Shown here: positions 43,533 to 53,162 of the stretch, piece by piece
How the letters are laid out: the number at the start of each line of letters is the position of its first letter
Position numbering within the stretch: the first letter of the stretch is position 1
From: Paenibacillus borealis
Lineage (GTDB): Bacteria > Bacillota > Bacilli > Paenibacillales > Paenibacillaceae
Reading direction: 5' to 3'
NCBI RefSeq assembly: GCF_000758665.1
Contig: NZ_CP009285.1
Location: forward strand, 5,580,001-5,644,000
DNA length: 64,000 bases
Translations under genes and position numbers: made by a program
The notes under the pieces: model-generated
Seen by the model: the letters and a program-made list of their open reading frames with translations, nothing else
What the model was told of the DNA's origin: nothing
Databases searched by the model: none

Positions 43533-44381
43533 TTACTCGGAGTCAGGGCTGCTGTTCTTAAAAGCCTGCGCTGACACATAGACGAACCGTTCGGCTCTGG
43601 CCATCATATGAAACTTCTGCTCCGGGAAATGGCGGTACAGGTGATCGACGAAATACCCGGGATTCTCGGCGTTTCCGGCGAACAAATCATAATGCAGCGG
43701 AACGACGGTCTCGAAGCCGCTGGTCGCCGCAAACTCCACCGCTTCCCGGTAGTTCATATTGCCGACAATATTGCGGCTTCCCCGGTAGTAGTCGCGGCCG
43801 TTAATCGGCAGCAGCGCCAGATCGATCTTCCGGCTGCCGACTTCCTCAATCAGCTCAGGGAACAGAACCGTATCTCCGGCATGATACAGCGTGACCCCGT
43901 TCAGCTGCAGGATGTAGCCGACATACTTGGGGTTGCCCTGTTCATCACGCTCCAGCTGTTCATGCGCTGCGGCAACCGGGAACACCTGCAGGCCGGGTGC
44001 GGGTTCTGCTGCATGAGCAGGCAAGGCTGCCGTAAGGCGCTCCTTCTGTATTCCGAGTCCCTGCAATCGTTCCAGGCAGACCGCCGGAGCCATAAACCGG
44101 GCTTCGGGATTCAATTTGGCGAGCTCAGGCAACGCACGCTCATCCAGATGATCCGAGTGATCATGGGTGATCAGGCATACCTGCATGTTCGTAATTTCCG
44201 CAGGCGGAATCGGCGGCGGGAACGTCCGGTCCGGGTCAGGAGAGACATATGGATCAATATAAACGGTCACCTCTGCCCCTTTGATAATCGCACTGGCTTG
44301 TCCCAGAAACCAGACGGCCAGACAGCCGTAAGGCACCTCTGTTTCACGGATTTCCTCGATTAATTCTTTTCCAGTAGGCAT
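43533..44381 (-). CDS. UlaG-like MBL-fold hydrolase
   Basis: 282 residues of the metallo-beta-lactamase fold, resembling L-ascorbate 6-phosphate lactonase UlaG. Metal motif LITHDHSDHLDERALPEL, then LYHAGDTVLFPELIEEV and VVPLHYDLFAGN. ATG at 44381 with GAAGGGAGGG upstream. No ula PTS genes are near, so another lactone or phosphodiester substrate is possible. Confidence 0.82.
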   Translation of the reverse strand: MPTGKELIEEIRETEVPYGCLAVWFLGQASAIIKGAEVTVYIDPYVSPDPDRTFPPPIPPAEITNMQVCLITHDHSDHLDERALPELAKLNPEARFMAPAVCLERLQGLGIQKERLTAALPAHAAEPAPGLQVFPVAAAHEQLERDEQGNPKYVGYILQLNGVTLYHAGDTVLFPELIEEVGSRKIDLALLPINGRDYYRGSRNIVGNMNYREAVEFAATSGFETVVPLHYDLFAGNAENPGYFVDHLYRHFPEQKFHMMARAERFVYVSAQAFKNSSPDSE

Positions 44382-44649
44382 AATAGTGCCCTCCCTTCTT
44401 CTCGGCAAAATTCTAACGCAAAACAAGCATACACGCAAACGCAGCAGACAAGCCCCTGGCTTCAATCGCGGATTTACTCCTCCGCCCGTTTTCTTACCGC
44501 TGCACAATCCCCTCCCTGCCATCCCGCATATGTAGACCAGCGCGTGCTTCGTGAAGCTCTGACAAGCAGATTAGTCCGTCAGGCTATACATCCGGATAAT
44601 AGATGCACTACTATAGATAAAGAAATAATCCACAAACGGAGGGAAAGTC

Positions 44650-44991
44650 ATGAGTGAAATTGCCAACACACCAGAGCCCCCTTATTATGCTGTGATTTTC
44701 ACATCCGAACGGACCGACGGGGATAACCAATATGCGGAGATGGCCGATGAAATGGACAAACTTGCAGCCGCTCAGCCAGGATTTCTCGGAGTAGAAAGTG
44801 CCAGAGAAGGTGTAGGGATTACTGTCTCTTATTGGGATTCTCTCGAGGCTATCCAGCAATGGAAGCATAACGAACGGCATCTGGTCGCCCAGCGGAAAGG
44901 GATTGCGGACTGGTATCTGACTTATAAGACAAGAATCTGCAAGGTTGAAAGAGACTATGGATTTGAAAAGGGGAGTCCCCCGGTCCGTTAA
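44650..44991 (+). CDS. Antibiotic biosynthesis monooxygenase-domain protein
   Basis: 113 residues of the ABM dimeric alpha-beta barrel family: YYAVIFTSERTDGDNQYAEMADEMDKLAAAQPGFLGVESAREGVGITVSYWDSLEAIQQWKHNERHLVAQ is a textbook layout. CGGAGGG lies before the ATG. Members act on quinones or as uncharacterised stress proteins; no cofactor is needed. Stands alone. Confidence 0.85.
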   Translation: MSEIANTPEPPYYAVIFTSERTDGDNQYAEMADEMDKLAAAQPGFLGVESAREGVGITVSYWDSLEAIQQWKHNERHLVAQRKGIADWYLTYKTRICKVERDYGFEKGSPPVR

Positions 44992-45095
44992 CCCATCCTA
45001 AAATCAATGGTTGGGTACCGGCTGAATCCCCCCATGGAAATTAGCAGCTGCATATATGGTGATCTTTGGTCGTATCCTTTCTGGCTCTGCATCAT

Positions 45096-45285
45096 TAAAT
45101 GGATAAACGTATCTTAATTTGGATGTTTGGGAGCGTCAGAGGTAATTAGTTGGAGAAACGTCATTTAATTCCGGGCATTGTCCCTACACTGGACTATTTC
45201 CGGCCTATTAAGTGCTGTTTATCCAACTGCTGCCCGGCAAATGCGCCTCCGTTCATGATCAAGTGGAGAAAATCCAACTATTGCC
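45096..45285. repeat. Intergenic repeat family D
   Basis: Direct copies of GGA(T/G)AAACG at 45101 and 45152 (51 bp apart) are followed by inverse copies ATCCAACT at 45221 and 45272 (51 bp apart). The gap 44992-45478 between two plus-strand genes holds no gene that can be supported; a hairpin-poor stretch follows up to the nadE start. Confidence 0.75.
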
Positions 45286-45478
45286 TGCCGCCAACGCAGC
45301 CACACCTTTGCCAACGCTGTTCCCGGCTTCTTCAGGAGCTTCTTCGAAGTTAAAAGCGCATCCCCTTCGGTTGCCGCACCCTGCTGCAAATCCCCGCTTG
45401 TTACCGATGCCAATTCATGGGTACAATATTTAGATAGTGTACTTCTACTAAAGGACAGGTAAAGGACAGGTGAAATGC

Positions 45479-47416
45479 ATGCAGAATCACGGATTCGCGC
45501 GGGTCGCTGCCGCTTCCCCCGAGCTCAAGGTGGCCGACTGCGTATTCAATTCCGGACAAATTATTGAAGTGATAAATAATGCCGCGGCACAGGAGGTGGA
45601 GTACCTGGTACTCCCGGAGCTGTGCATCACGGGGTACACCTGTGCGGATCTGTTCCTGCAGCCCAGGCTGCTTGACGCTGCCACGGAGGCTCTGCTCCGG
45701 ATCACTGCCGCAACGGCAGAACATAAGATGATCGTCATTGCCGGCCTGCCCATCTCCATCAAGAGTCGGCTGTTCAACTGCGCTGCCGTCATCCAGCAGG
45801 GTCAAATTCTCGGAATTGTCGTGAAGACCTGCATTCCCGGTTATAGCGAATTCTACGAGCCGCGCTGGTTCGCCGGTGCGGAAGAACTGGAAGTGTCCGA
45901 GCTGCGGATCGGCGGAGCCGTTGTACCGATCGGCAATGATCTCATCTTTGCCTGCGAGAGCAATGGCAATGTATCCTTCGGCGTGGAGATCTGTGAGGAT
46001 CTCTGGGTGCCGGTGCCGCCAAGCAGCCTGCTGGCCCAGGCAGGGGCAACGTTGCTGTTCAACCCGTCTGCCAGCAATGAGCTGGTCGGCAAAGCCGATT
46101 ACCGCCGCCAGCTGGTGGGCAGCCAGTCCGCTTCCTGCGTAGCCGGGTATGTCTATGCCGGCTGCAATACCGGCGAATCCACCACGGATGTTGTCTTCGG
46201 CGGGCACTCGCTGATCGCGGAGAACGGCCAGCTGCTGGCCGAGTCTGAGCGCTTCACCCATGAGAGCCGGATGATCACCGCCGACATCGACCTGCCGCGG
46301 CTTCAATATTCCCGCACCGTGATGGGTACCTTCCGGGCCGGCAAGGGCGGCCGCAATTACCGCGAGCTGCTCTACGTTTCACCCGTCCGTGAGAACAGCC
46401 AGCGTGAGCTGAAGCGGACAGTGGGTGTCAATCCGTTTGTCCCGGGTAATCCACTGCAGCGTGACGAACGCTGCCAGGAAATCCTCTCGATTCAGACCTC
46501 CGGCCTGATGAAGCGCATCCGCCACATCGGCACCAAGCAGGCCGTAATCGGCATCTCCGGCGGCCTCGACTCTACGCTTGCGCTGCTGGTCGCAGTGCGG
46601 GCGATGGAGCTGCTCGGCCGTCCGGCCAGTGATGTGCTTGCCGTCACGATGCCGGGCTTCGGTACAACGAACCGTACCTACGACAATGCAGTCGGCCTGA
46701 TCAAAGCACTCGGTGCCTCGCTTCAGGTCGTTGATATCAAGGCTGCCTGCCTCCAGCACTTCGAGGACATCGGCCATGACAAAGATGTGCATGACCTGAC
46801 TTATGAGAATGTCCAGGCCCGGGAGCGTACGCAGATTCTGATGGACCTCGCCAACAAGAACGGCGGCATCGTCATCGGAACGGGCGATTTATCCGAGCTG
46901 GCGCTTGGCTGGTGTACCTATAACGGCGACCATATGTCCATGTACAGCGTGAACTCCGGTATTCCGAAGACGCTGATCCAGTATGTCGTCGCCTGGTATG
47001 CGGATCATGAAGCCGATGAGACGGTGGGCAAGTTCCTGTACAGCATCATCGAGACCGGAATCAGTCCGGAGCTGCTGCCGCCTTCCGCTACCGGAGAGAT
47101 CGTTCAGCTCACCGAGAACATTCTGGGACCTTACATCGTGCATGATTTCTTCCTCTATTACATGCTGCGTACAGGGGCTTCGCCCGGCAAAATGCTCTAC
47201 CTCGCCCAGCACGCTTTCGGCGAGGCCTATCCTAAGGAGCAGCTGGTGGCTTGGCTGAAGGTGTTCATTACCCGCTTCTTCACCCAGCAGTTCAAGCGCT
47301 CCTGCCTGCCGGACGGGCCGAAGGTCGGTACGGTCAGCCTCTCGCCGCGCGGCGACTGGCGCATGCCGAGTGATGCTTCCGCTGCGCTCTGGCTGCAGGA
47401 AATCGAAGAATTGTAA
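45479..47416 (+). CDS. nadE: Glutamine-dependent NAD+ synthetase
   Basis: 645 residues, two-domain enzyme making NAD+ from deamido-NAD+. The N-terminal nitrilase-fold glutaminase (about 1-280) has VLPELCITGY (Glu), the Lys of VVKTCIPGYSEFYE-like segment and Cys in GVEICEDLWVP. The C-terminal synthetase has the P-loop GISGGLDSTLAL and GTGDLSELALGW. The ATG at 45479 follows AAAGGACAG; a GTG 9 bp upstream is in frame. Confidence 0.95.
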   Translation: MQNHGFARVAAASPELKVADCVFNSGQIIEVINNAAAQEVEYLVLPELCITGYTCADLFLQPRLLDAATEALLRITAATAEHKMIVIAGLPISIKSRLFNCAAVIQQGQILGIVVKTCIPGYSEFYEPRWFAGAEELEVSELRIGGAVVPIGNDLIFACESNGNVSFGVEICEDLWVPVPPSSLLAQAGATLLFNPSASNELVGKADYRRQLVGSQSASCVAGYVYAGCNTGESTTDVVFGGHSLIAENGQLLAESERFTHESRMITADIDLPRLQYSRTVMGTFRAGKGGRNYRELLYVSPVRENSQRELKRTVGVNPFVPGNPLQRDERCQEILSIQTSGLMKRIRHIGTKQAVIGISGGLDSTLALLVAVRAMELLGRPASDVLAVTMPGFGTTNRTYDNAVGLIKALGASLQVVDIKAACLQHFEDIGHDKDVHDLTYENVQARERTQILMDLANKNGGIVIGTGDLSELALGWCTYNGDHMSMYSVNSGIPKTLIQYVVAWYADHEADETVGKFLYSIIETGISPELLPPSATGEIVQLTENILGPYIVHDFFLYYMLRTGASPGKMLYLAQHAFGEAYPKEQLVAWLKVFITRFFTQQFKRSCLPDGPKVGTVSLSPRGDWRMPSDASAALWLQEIEEL

Positions 47417-47445
47417 TCACCGCCCGGCCACTCTCAGAACACGTC

Positions 47446-47497
47446 AAAGAGGCGTCCCCAATCATCACAGGATGATGCGGGACGCCTCTTTTTTTAA
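47446..47497 (+). terminator. Terminator of nadE
   Basis: AAAGAGGCGTCCC / GGGACGCCTCTTT with an inner ATCATC/GATGAT pair and eight T residues. Confidence 0.9.
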
Positions 47498-47503
47498 TCA
47501 GCT

Positions 47504-47932
47504 TCAATCATATACATTATCCAGTATCAGCACTTCATCACTGCCAAACGGGGTTTGGATCGTGACGGTATCGCCGGGACGCGCCAGAATCAGCCCCCTG
47601 CCCATCGGAGACCAGAGGGAGATGCAGAATTCATCCAGCTCAGCTTCACCGGGAATTACAATTCTGTAGGCATCCTTCAGCGTTTCCTGGCCGATCCGCA
47701 GCGATACCCGCGAACCGACCAGAACAGTTGATTGCTCAAGCGCCTCATCCCCGCCGGACAGAATCTGCTCCACCGCCTCCTGATACCTCCTGATCATGGA
47801 CTGAATCTCCGCCCGCTCGGCCGGCGACTCCCACTTGCCCCTGTCCAGAATAGTGAATTTATGCTCATCGAGATAGACCAACTGCCGCACCAGCTCCTGG
47901 CGCAGGGAAATCGTTACGAGACTATGGCTCAT
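47504..47932 (-). CDS. GreA/GreB-family transcription factor-like protein
   Basis: 142 residues. N-terminal helical part (about 1-60) and C-terminal FKBP-like GreA_GreB domain (VLVGSRVSLRIGQETLKDAYRIVIPGEAELDEFCISLWSPMGRGLILARPGDTVTIQTPFG). The helical hairpin is shorter than in GreA (about 158 residues), so it may be an Rnk-like or GreA-like modulator of RNA polymerase rather than a true cleavage factor. ATG at 47932 preferred. Confidence 0.8.
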   Translation of the reverse strand: MSHSLVTISLRQELVRQLVYLDEHKFTILDRGKWESPAERAEIQSMIRRYQEAVEQILSGGDEALEQSTVLVGSRVSLRIGQETLKDAYRIVIPGEAELDEFCISLWSPMGRGLILARPGDTVTIQTPFGSDEVLILDNVYD

Positions 47933-48013
47933 AGTAGATTTCACCCACTTTCTTCATCAGGTCATGCTCGAAAATACGCTTGTTCCTGCTCATAGCCCTC
48001 AGTCCTCCCGGAT

Positions 48014-48041
48014 AATAAAATAGATCCCGCGTGGGGATCTA
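48014..48041 (-). terminator. Terminator of the methyltransferase gene
   Basis: Minus strand TAGATCCC-CACGC-GGGATCTA followed by TTTTATT. Confidence 0.75.
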
Positions 48042-48100
48042 CTCTCTATGATAGCATCTTTCCATGGAAAGACAATGTCATGTATATATGAAGTTGTGAT

Positions 48101-49006
48101 TTACTGCTTGGCTGCCGCAGCTCTGTTGTACATATTGAGATCCTGGAGCTTGATCAGCACCTTGCCGAACCGTCCGCCCTGGCGGATAACTACCTTATCA
48201 TCAGGATAAGCCGTCTGCAAATATTCCGTAACTGTCTTCAGGGCAGCCTCTTTCCCGTCCAAATGATGCATAGGCAGCATCTCTATTACTTCATCAAGCG
48301 CCGCCTCTATGGATAGCTCCTTGCTTTTTGTCTCGCGGGTCACAATCGATTCGTAGGAATATCCCTTCAAATACAGCAGCTGCATCAGGTAGGCCATATC
48401 CGAAGATTCCGCATGCACTGCCCGGCCGGTCAGCAGCGGCAGCACCTCATTCATCAGGCTATGCTCCTGAACCCCCGCCGATGTGCTGATGTAGCAGTAT
48501 TGCCGGGCGCAGCTAATAACCTTCTCCGCACTCTCCCAGTCGAATACCGCCGGACACATGGACACAAACACAAGATCGAAGGCGTTCAGCCAGCCTTTGG
48601 CCGCAATATCGATATCCTCAAAGGCTACGCGCACCAGCTCCACTTGACCGGGGCCGTAGCCTGCGGTGTTGTGCAGAAACAGTTCGGCTAGCGGAATATT
48701 AGGCTCTACTGCCGTCACCTTGGCCCCTCTCTCGATAAAAGGGACGGTGAAGCCGCCCGAAGCCGCGCCCACATCCAGGACAGTCAACCCATTGAAATCT
48801 ACCCCCTGGCCCTCCATCCAGCTGATAATCCGCTCACTTCTGTCTCTTCCGGCGCTGCTGAATACCTCTTCGTTGAACACCTTCGCCTTATGATCGAAGC
48901 TGCGGTGCGGGTCCATCCCCATTGCTTTGAATTTGTTGGCCATTGCCTTAGGGTCTTCCTTCCAGGCCTTCTCCCATACTGCTGCATCAAATAATCCGTT
49001 GTTCAT
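48101..49006 (-). CDS. Class I SAM-dependent methyltransferase
   Basis: 301 residues. SAM site in GLTVLDVGAASGGFTVPFIERGAKVTAVEPN; an N-terminal helical extension of about 70 residues (FDAAVWEKAWKEDPKAMANKFKAMGMDPHRSFDHKAKVFNEEVFS) precedes it. Substrate unknown. It lies 78 bp downstream of the Rrf2 regulator gene on the same strand, so the two may share a transcript. Confidence 0.82.
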   Translation of the reverse strand: MNNGLFDAAVWEKAWKEDPKAMANKFKAMGMDPHRSFDHKAKVFNEEVFSSAGRDRSERIISWMEGQGVDFNGLTVLDVGAASGGFTVPFIERGAKVTAVEPNIPLAELFLHNTAGYGPGQVELVRVAFEDIDIAAKGWLNAFDLVFVSMCPAVFDWESAEKVISCARQYCYISTSAGVQEHSLMNEVLPLLTGRAVHAESSDMAYLMQLLYLKGYSYESIVTRETKSKELSIEAALDEVIEMLPMHHLDGKEAALKTVTEYLQTAYPDDKVVIRQGGRFGKVLIKLQDLNMYNRAAAAKQ

Positions 49007-49083
49007 CTCAAATCATTCCTCTCTTGTTTTACAGACTTAACAGACTTCGAATATCTATGAAATTCTCGAAAAAATAACGGAGC

Positions 49084-49485
49084 TTAATGGCTCTCCGTTA
49101 ATTTTCCGGCAAGCTCGGACATCATTTTATTGCGCAAATACTCCTCCATCTGCCCCTCGGCCTTCACCATCTCCTGCTGGATAAGACACTCGCTGGAATG
49201 ATTAAGCGTACAGTCGAACAGCGAAGCCGTGCCTTCGATCGCATGGATAATATCCAGGAACGAGATCTCTTCCTTCCTGCGTCTCAGACGATATCCGCCA
49301 TTCGCGCCGGATGCCGATTCTACCAGCCCCGCCTTTACCAGCTTGGTCAGGATTTTGGACAAATAGGTTGGGGATACATTCTGCCGCTCGGCAAGCTGCT
49401 GCACGCCTACCGGCTTATCCGGAGCGTAAGCCACCAGGAACAGCATCGTGTGCAGCGCATAGTTCGTTGCTTTTGAGTATTTCAT
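49084..49485 (-). CDS. Rrf2 family transcriptional regulator
   Basis: 133 residues. Starts MKYSKATNYALHTMLFLVAY, the usual Rrf2 opening, with the winged helix QQLAERQNVSPTYLSKILTKLVKAGLVESASGANGGYRL. Two cysteines (CTLNHSSECLIQ) lie in the region where IscR-like members bind a cluster, but only two are present, so a redox rather than a full cluster-binding role is possible. ATG at 49485 has AAGGTGG upstream. Confidence 0.9.
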   Translation of the reverse strand: MKYSKATNYALHTMLFLVAYAPDKPVGVQQLAERQNVSPTYLSKILTKLVKAGLVESASGANGGYRLRRRKEEISFLDIIHAIEGTASLFDCTLNHSSECLIQQEMVKAEGQMEEYLRNKMMSELAGKLTESH

Positions 49486-49696
49486 GTCTTGTTCCACCTT
49501 AAATATGGACTTTGTTCGCAATCAAAGACTTTATTTATCTATAATATATTTTATACAGCAAAATTGCAAGTGCAGAAATGATCTCCTTCCTGAAGCGAAA
49601 GCGGAGAAATAGTCCCGGCCTATCCATAAAATTTTTTCATGGATTGCATGCACCGCTTGAATTTTACGCCTGCAGAATGCTGTTGTACACTTTGAA

Positions 49697-49710
49697 TGTA
49701 AGCGTTACCA
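49697..49710. promoter_or_regulatory. Perfect cre box upstream of the 3-hydroxybutyrate uptake operon
   Basis: TGTAAGCGTTACCA fits all 14 positions of the CcpA consensus and lies 124 bp before the permease start. The rest of the 348-bp gap holds a short GGAAC/GTTCC inverted pair at about 49770-49790 and no gene. Confidence 0.8.
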
Positions 49711-49833
49711 TCATAACAAATGACCTGCGCGCACAAGGTTGGAAGGGACGAAAGCATATTCGATGTTTCTGGAACAGAGCTAGGGTTCCGTTTAGGCAAA
49801 AGGTAGGTTACACATTTAATTAGGGGGGTTCTC

Positions 49834-51213
49834 ATGGTTATTCAGGTTTTAGCCATCGTTCTGGCGCTTGGCCTGCTGATGTTCTTCGCTTACCGGGGGT
49901 TTCCGGTTATTGTTTTTGCACCTATTTTCACACTGCTTGCAGTAGTTATCTCAGGGGTCGCCCTGATGCCGAGCTACACCGAAGTTTACATGCTGAATGC
50001 GGCAAACTACGTTAAGAATTTCTTCCCGATCTTCCTGCTGGGAGCTATCTTCGGTAAAATGATGGAGCTTAGCGGCGCGGCCTCTTCCATCGCCCAGACG
50101 ATTGTCAAAGCACTCGGCTCAAAACGGGCGATGCTGGCTGTTGTTCTCGCCTGCTCCGTGCTGACTTATGGCGGCGTGTCGCTGTTTGTCGTAGCCTTCG
50201 CTGTCTATCCGTTCGCTGTAGCGATCTTCCGTGAAGCTGATATCCCGAAGCGGCTCATTCCCGGTACCATCGCACTTGGAGCGTTCACCTATACGATGGA
50301 TGCCCTGCCGGGTACGCCGCAGATTCAGAACATCATCCCGACCACTTATTTCGGTACAGATGCCTATGCTGCTCCGCTCGTCGGTATTGCCGGCGCGCTG
50401 ATCGTCTTCATCGGCGGCCTGTGGTGGCTGGAACGCCGCCGCAAGCAGGCCGCCGCTAACGGGGAAGGCTATGGCACTGGCCATAAGAACGAGCCGGAGG
50501 TGCTCGAGAACGCCAAATATCCAAACATCTGGATCTCCGTTCTGCCGCTTCTGCTGGTGCTCGTATTTAACTTCCTGCTCAGCCGGACGTCCATGTCGGT
50601 GACGAACTGGTACAGCAGCTCGCTGCTGGAAACGTTCAATATCGCCAATGTCAAAACGGTATCCTCAAGCTGGGCCTTGATTATCGCCCTCTGCATCGGG
50701 GTTGTGGCTGCCGGCTGCATTAATATCCGCCAGGTCAAAGGCAAAATGGCCGCTGGCCTGACCGCCGCTGCTATGGGCTCCCTGCTTGCCATTTTCAATA
50801 CAGCCTCCGAAGTAGGCTTCGGCAACGTTGTCAAAACACTGCCAGGCTTCAAATCGATCCAGGAATGGATCATGAATATCAGCGATCATCCGCTAATTTC
50901 CGAAGCGTTGTCCGTCAACATTCTCGCCGGGGTAACGGGCTCGGCCTCAGGCGGTTTGTCCATCGCCCTGGAGGTCATGGGCAAATCCTACCTGTCCATG
51001 GCACAGACGCTGGGGATCAGCCCGGAAATGCTGCACCGCATCGCTTCCATGGCATCCGGCGGTATGGATACGCTTCCACATAACGGTGCCGTCATCACCC
51101 TGCTGGCGATAACCGGACTTACGCATAAGCAATCCTATAAAGATATCTTTGCCATCACCTGCCTGAAGACGATTGCCGTATTCACCCTTGCCATTGTTCT
51201 TTCCATCTTCTAA
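49834..51213 (+). CDS. GntP family permease, probably for 3-hydroxybutyrate
   Basis: 459 residues with about 12 hydrophobic segments; GntP-family proton symporters carry gluconate, other sugar acids or short hydroxy acids. Family segments: LGAIFGKMMELSGAASSIAQTIVKALG, TYTMDALPGTPQIQNIIPT and GVTGSASGGLSIALEVMG, HRIASMASGGMDTLPHNGAVITLL. The next gene, 26 bp on, is a 3-hydroxybutyrate dehydrogenase, so the substrate is likely 3-hydroxybutyrate. Confidence 0.88.
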   Translation: MVIQVLAIVLALGLLMFFAYRGFPVIVFAPIFTLLAVVISGVALMPSYTEVYMLNAANYVKNFFPIFLLGAIFGKMMELSGAASSIAQTIVKALGSKRAMLAVVLACSVLTYGGVSLFVVAFAVYPFAVAIFREADIPKRLIPGTIALGAFTYTMDALPGTPQIQNIIPTTYFGTDAYAAPLVGIAGALIVFIGGLWWLERRRKQAAANGEGYGTGHKNEPEVLENAKYPNIWISVLPLLLVLVFNFLLSRTSMSVTNWYSSSLLETFNIANVKTVSSSWALIIALCIGVVAAGCINIRQVKGKMAAGLTAAAMGSLLAIFNTASEVGFGNVVKTLPGFKSIQEWIMNISDHPLISEALSVNILAGVTGSASGGLSIALEVMGKSYLSMAQTLGISPEMLHRIASMASGGMDTLPHNGAVITLLAITGLTHKQSYKDIFAITCLKTIAVFTLAIVLSIF

Positions 51214-51239
51214 TTCATCCACATGGAGGTTATGCAGAA

Positions 51240-52025
51240 ATGAGCAGATTTTTGGAAAACAGAGTAGCTTTCGTCACCGGCGCTGCCAGCGGCATCGGTC
51301 TGGAAATCGCCCGCAAGTTCACCCATGAAGGCGCCAGGGTGGTCATTTCCGATGTACGTGAGGAGCTGGCCGTCAACGCCGCCGAAGAATTAAAGTCCCA
51401 GGGCTATGAAGCCTATGGACTTCGATGCGATGTTACCCAGGAGGCGGAATACAGCGCGGCTATTGCCAAAGCCAAAGAAGTCTACGGGAGACTGGACATA
51501 CTGGTGAATAACGCGGGGCTGCAGCATGTGTCACCGATTGAGGATTTCCCCGTGGAGAAATTCGAGTTCATGCTGAAGGTAATGCTGACCGGCGCCTTTA
51601 TCGGCATCAAGCATGCCTTCCCGATTATGAAGGAGCAGGGCTACGGCCGCATCATCAACATGGCCTCCATCAACGGAGTCATCGGCTTTGCCGGTAAAGC
51701 CGCCTATAACAGCGCCAAGCACGGCCTGATCGGACTGACCAAGGTCGCTGCGCTGGAAGGCGCTGCCCACGGCATTACCGTGAATGCGCTCTGCCCGGGT
51801 TATGTGGATACCCCGCTGGTGCGCGGACAAATGGAGGATCTCGCCCGAACCCGGAACGTGCCGCTGGAGAGCGTACTGGAGGAAGTCATCTATCCGCTCG
51901 TCCCGCAGAAACGCCTGCTGGCCGTTGAAGAAATCGCCGACTACGCCATGCTGATCGCCAGCGAGCGCCTCGGGGGCGTAACCGGCTCCACGCTGCTGAT
52001 CGACGGCGGGTATACCGCGCAGTAA
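51240..52025 (+). CDS. 3-hydroxybutyrate dehydrogenase
   Basis: 261 residues, short-chain dehydrogenase oxidising 3-hydroxybutyrate to acetoacetate with NAD+. Cofactor motif VTGAASGIGLEIA, NNAGLQHVSPIEDFPVEKF (characteristic of this enzyme group), and catalytic Ser-Tyr-Lys in MASINGVIGFAGKAAYNSAKHG. The C-terminus VTGSTLLIDGGYTAQ fits. Operon with the GntP permease. Confidence 0.92.
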   Translation: MSRFLENRVAFVTGAASGIGLEIARKFTHEGARVVISDVREELAVNAAEELKSQGYEAYGLRCDVTQEAEYSAAIAKAKEVYGRLDILVNNAGLQHVSPIEDFPVEKFEFMLKVMLTGAFIGIKHAFPIMKEQGYGRIINMASINGVIGFAGKAAYNSAKHGLIGLTKVAALEGAAHGITVNALCPGYVDTPLVRGQMEDLARTRNVPLESVLEEVIYPLVPQKRLLAVEEIADYAMLIASERLGGVTGSTLLIDGGYTAQ

Positions 52026-52076
52026 GCCAGTTTATGAATAGCCGGTAAAAGGTATACAGCAGCGATCCTGCTTATT

Positions 52077-52115
52077 AAAAAAAGCAAAGCTCCGGTCCTT
52101 GGAGCCTTGCTTTTT
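52077..52115. terminator. Bidirectional terminator
   Basis: AAAAAAAGCAAAGCTCC / GGAGCCTTGCTTTTT between the dehydrogenase and the convergent DUF4179 gene. Confidence 0.85.
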
Positions 52116-52121
52116 GATGTT

Positions 52122-53162
52122 TCAGTTATTCACCGGAAATACTTTACCGAAAAATTTGAAGGATACAATTTCCTTCTCATTGATTAAATTATCAAACGTT
52201 TTGATCGTAAGCATTTGGTTGCTCAAATAATCGCTTGTAGCTAATCCGGTAAAAATGCTGGTCGTTTCCGAGGTACCGTCTTTATAGTTTATCGTGACAG
52301 GGAAGTCGTCCAAGTATACATTGAGAGCAATTTCTTCTGATCTGCCGGCGGCTTTGTTAATCTCCTTCAATGATCCGCTGTCAATCTTCAACGTAATTGA
52401 AATAGGTGAAACGGAGATCGTTTTTAAGATTGCTTCATAACCATACATCGTAATGCCCTGATTGATTTGATAAAGGGTTGAGTACTCTTTGAAATCCAGC
52501 TTAAAAGAAGTTTTCCAGGAACCCGGAATGACGGTTTCAAAGATACCGGGTAAGGGATCTGCAGCTTGCAGATCATAAAGATTAAAGTCAATGGTTTGGC
52601 CTGCCAGGGAATTTTCGGTCATTATATTCATGACGAGGCTAAGTTTATTATCATTAGGATCTCCATCGCCGAGCACCTCAAAGCCTGTACTGTGGTAGCT
52701 TTGATTCGTCGTAGTCATGCTGAGAAAACGGTATCTCGCCGCATTTAGAACAGTGCCTTCCGGAGCTGTGAAGTCCATTAAAATATAGGTTAGATTGCTG
52801 TCACCTATCACCTGCTTAATGGTGAGCGATCCATACTCATTATCTATTGTTTGGTCTACTGCATAAGCGCCATTGGACAAATACAAAGCCTGATCGTTAT
52901 CGGCAGGTTTAAGGAATTTAATGAAGGCTTCATCCAGTCCCATATATGCTGCTGCAAAAGCAGTTGTGGTTAAACACACCATCAGTACGGCAGCAAGCAG
53001 CGCGTGTCTTACCAGCTTAACAGGAGGAAATTTTCTCTGCCCTTTTTGCTCAAAAGAATGCTCATCCGGGCCTTTCAGTAGAATGCTATGTAAAGTTTTC
53101 TCTTTTTGTTCCGCACTTGGCGTAAGAGCTTCAAAAATCTGATTAATATTCTTGTTACTCAA
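52122..53162 (-). CDS. DUF4179-type anti-sigma factor
   Basis: 346 residues: cytoplasmic N-terminus (1-50), one membrane helix (ALLAAVLMVCLTTTAFAAAYMG, about 53-74) and a large outside beta-rich domain. This is the layout of DUF4179 proteins encoded next to ECF sigma factors. Its start overlaps the sigma gene end by 8 bp, so translation is coupled. It would hold the sigma factor at the membrane until an outside signal arrives; that role is inferred. Confidence 0.85.
   Translation of the reverse strand: MSNKNINQIFEALTPSAEQKEKTLHSILLKGPDEHSFEQKGQRKFPPVKLVRHALLAAVLMVCLTTTAFAAAYMGLDEAFIKFLKPADNDQALYLSNGAYAVDQTIDNEYGSLTIKQVIGDSNLTYILMDFTAPEGTVLNAARYRFLSMTTTNQSYHSTGFEVLGDGDPNDNKLSLVMNIMTENSLAGQTIDFNLYDLQAADPLPGIFETVIPGSWKTSFKLDFKEYSTLYQINQGITMYGYEAILKTISVSPISITLKIDSGSLKEINKAAGRSEEIALNVYLDDFPVTINYKDGTSETTSIFTGLATSDYLSNQMLTIKTFDNLINEKEIVSFKFFGKVFPVNN

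Noticed and set aside
43533..44522. Longer start for the UlaG-like protein at 44522
   Set aside because: The extra N-terminus is Arg/Cys-rich and unlike the family, while the ATG at 44381 has an excellent ribosome site.
49780..49830. Guanidine-I (ykkC) riboswitch look-alike, CTAGGGTTCCG
   Set aside because: Only this short motif matches; the rest of the conserved core is missing and the downstream genes are not guanidine-related.
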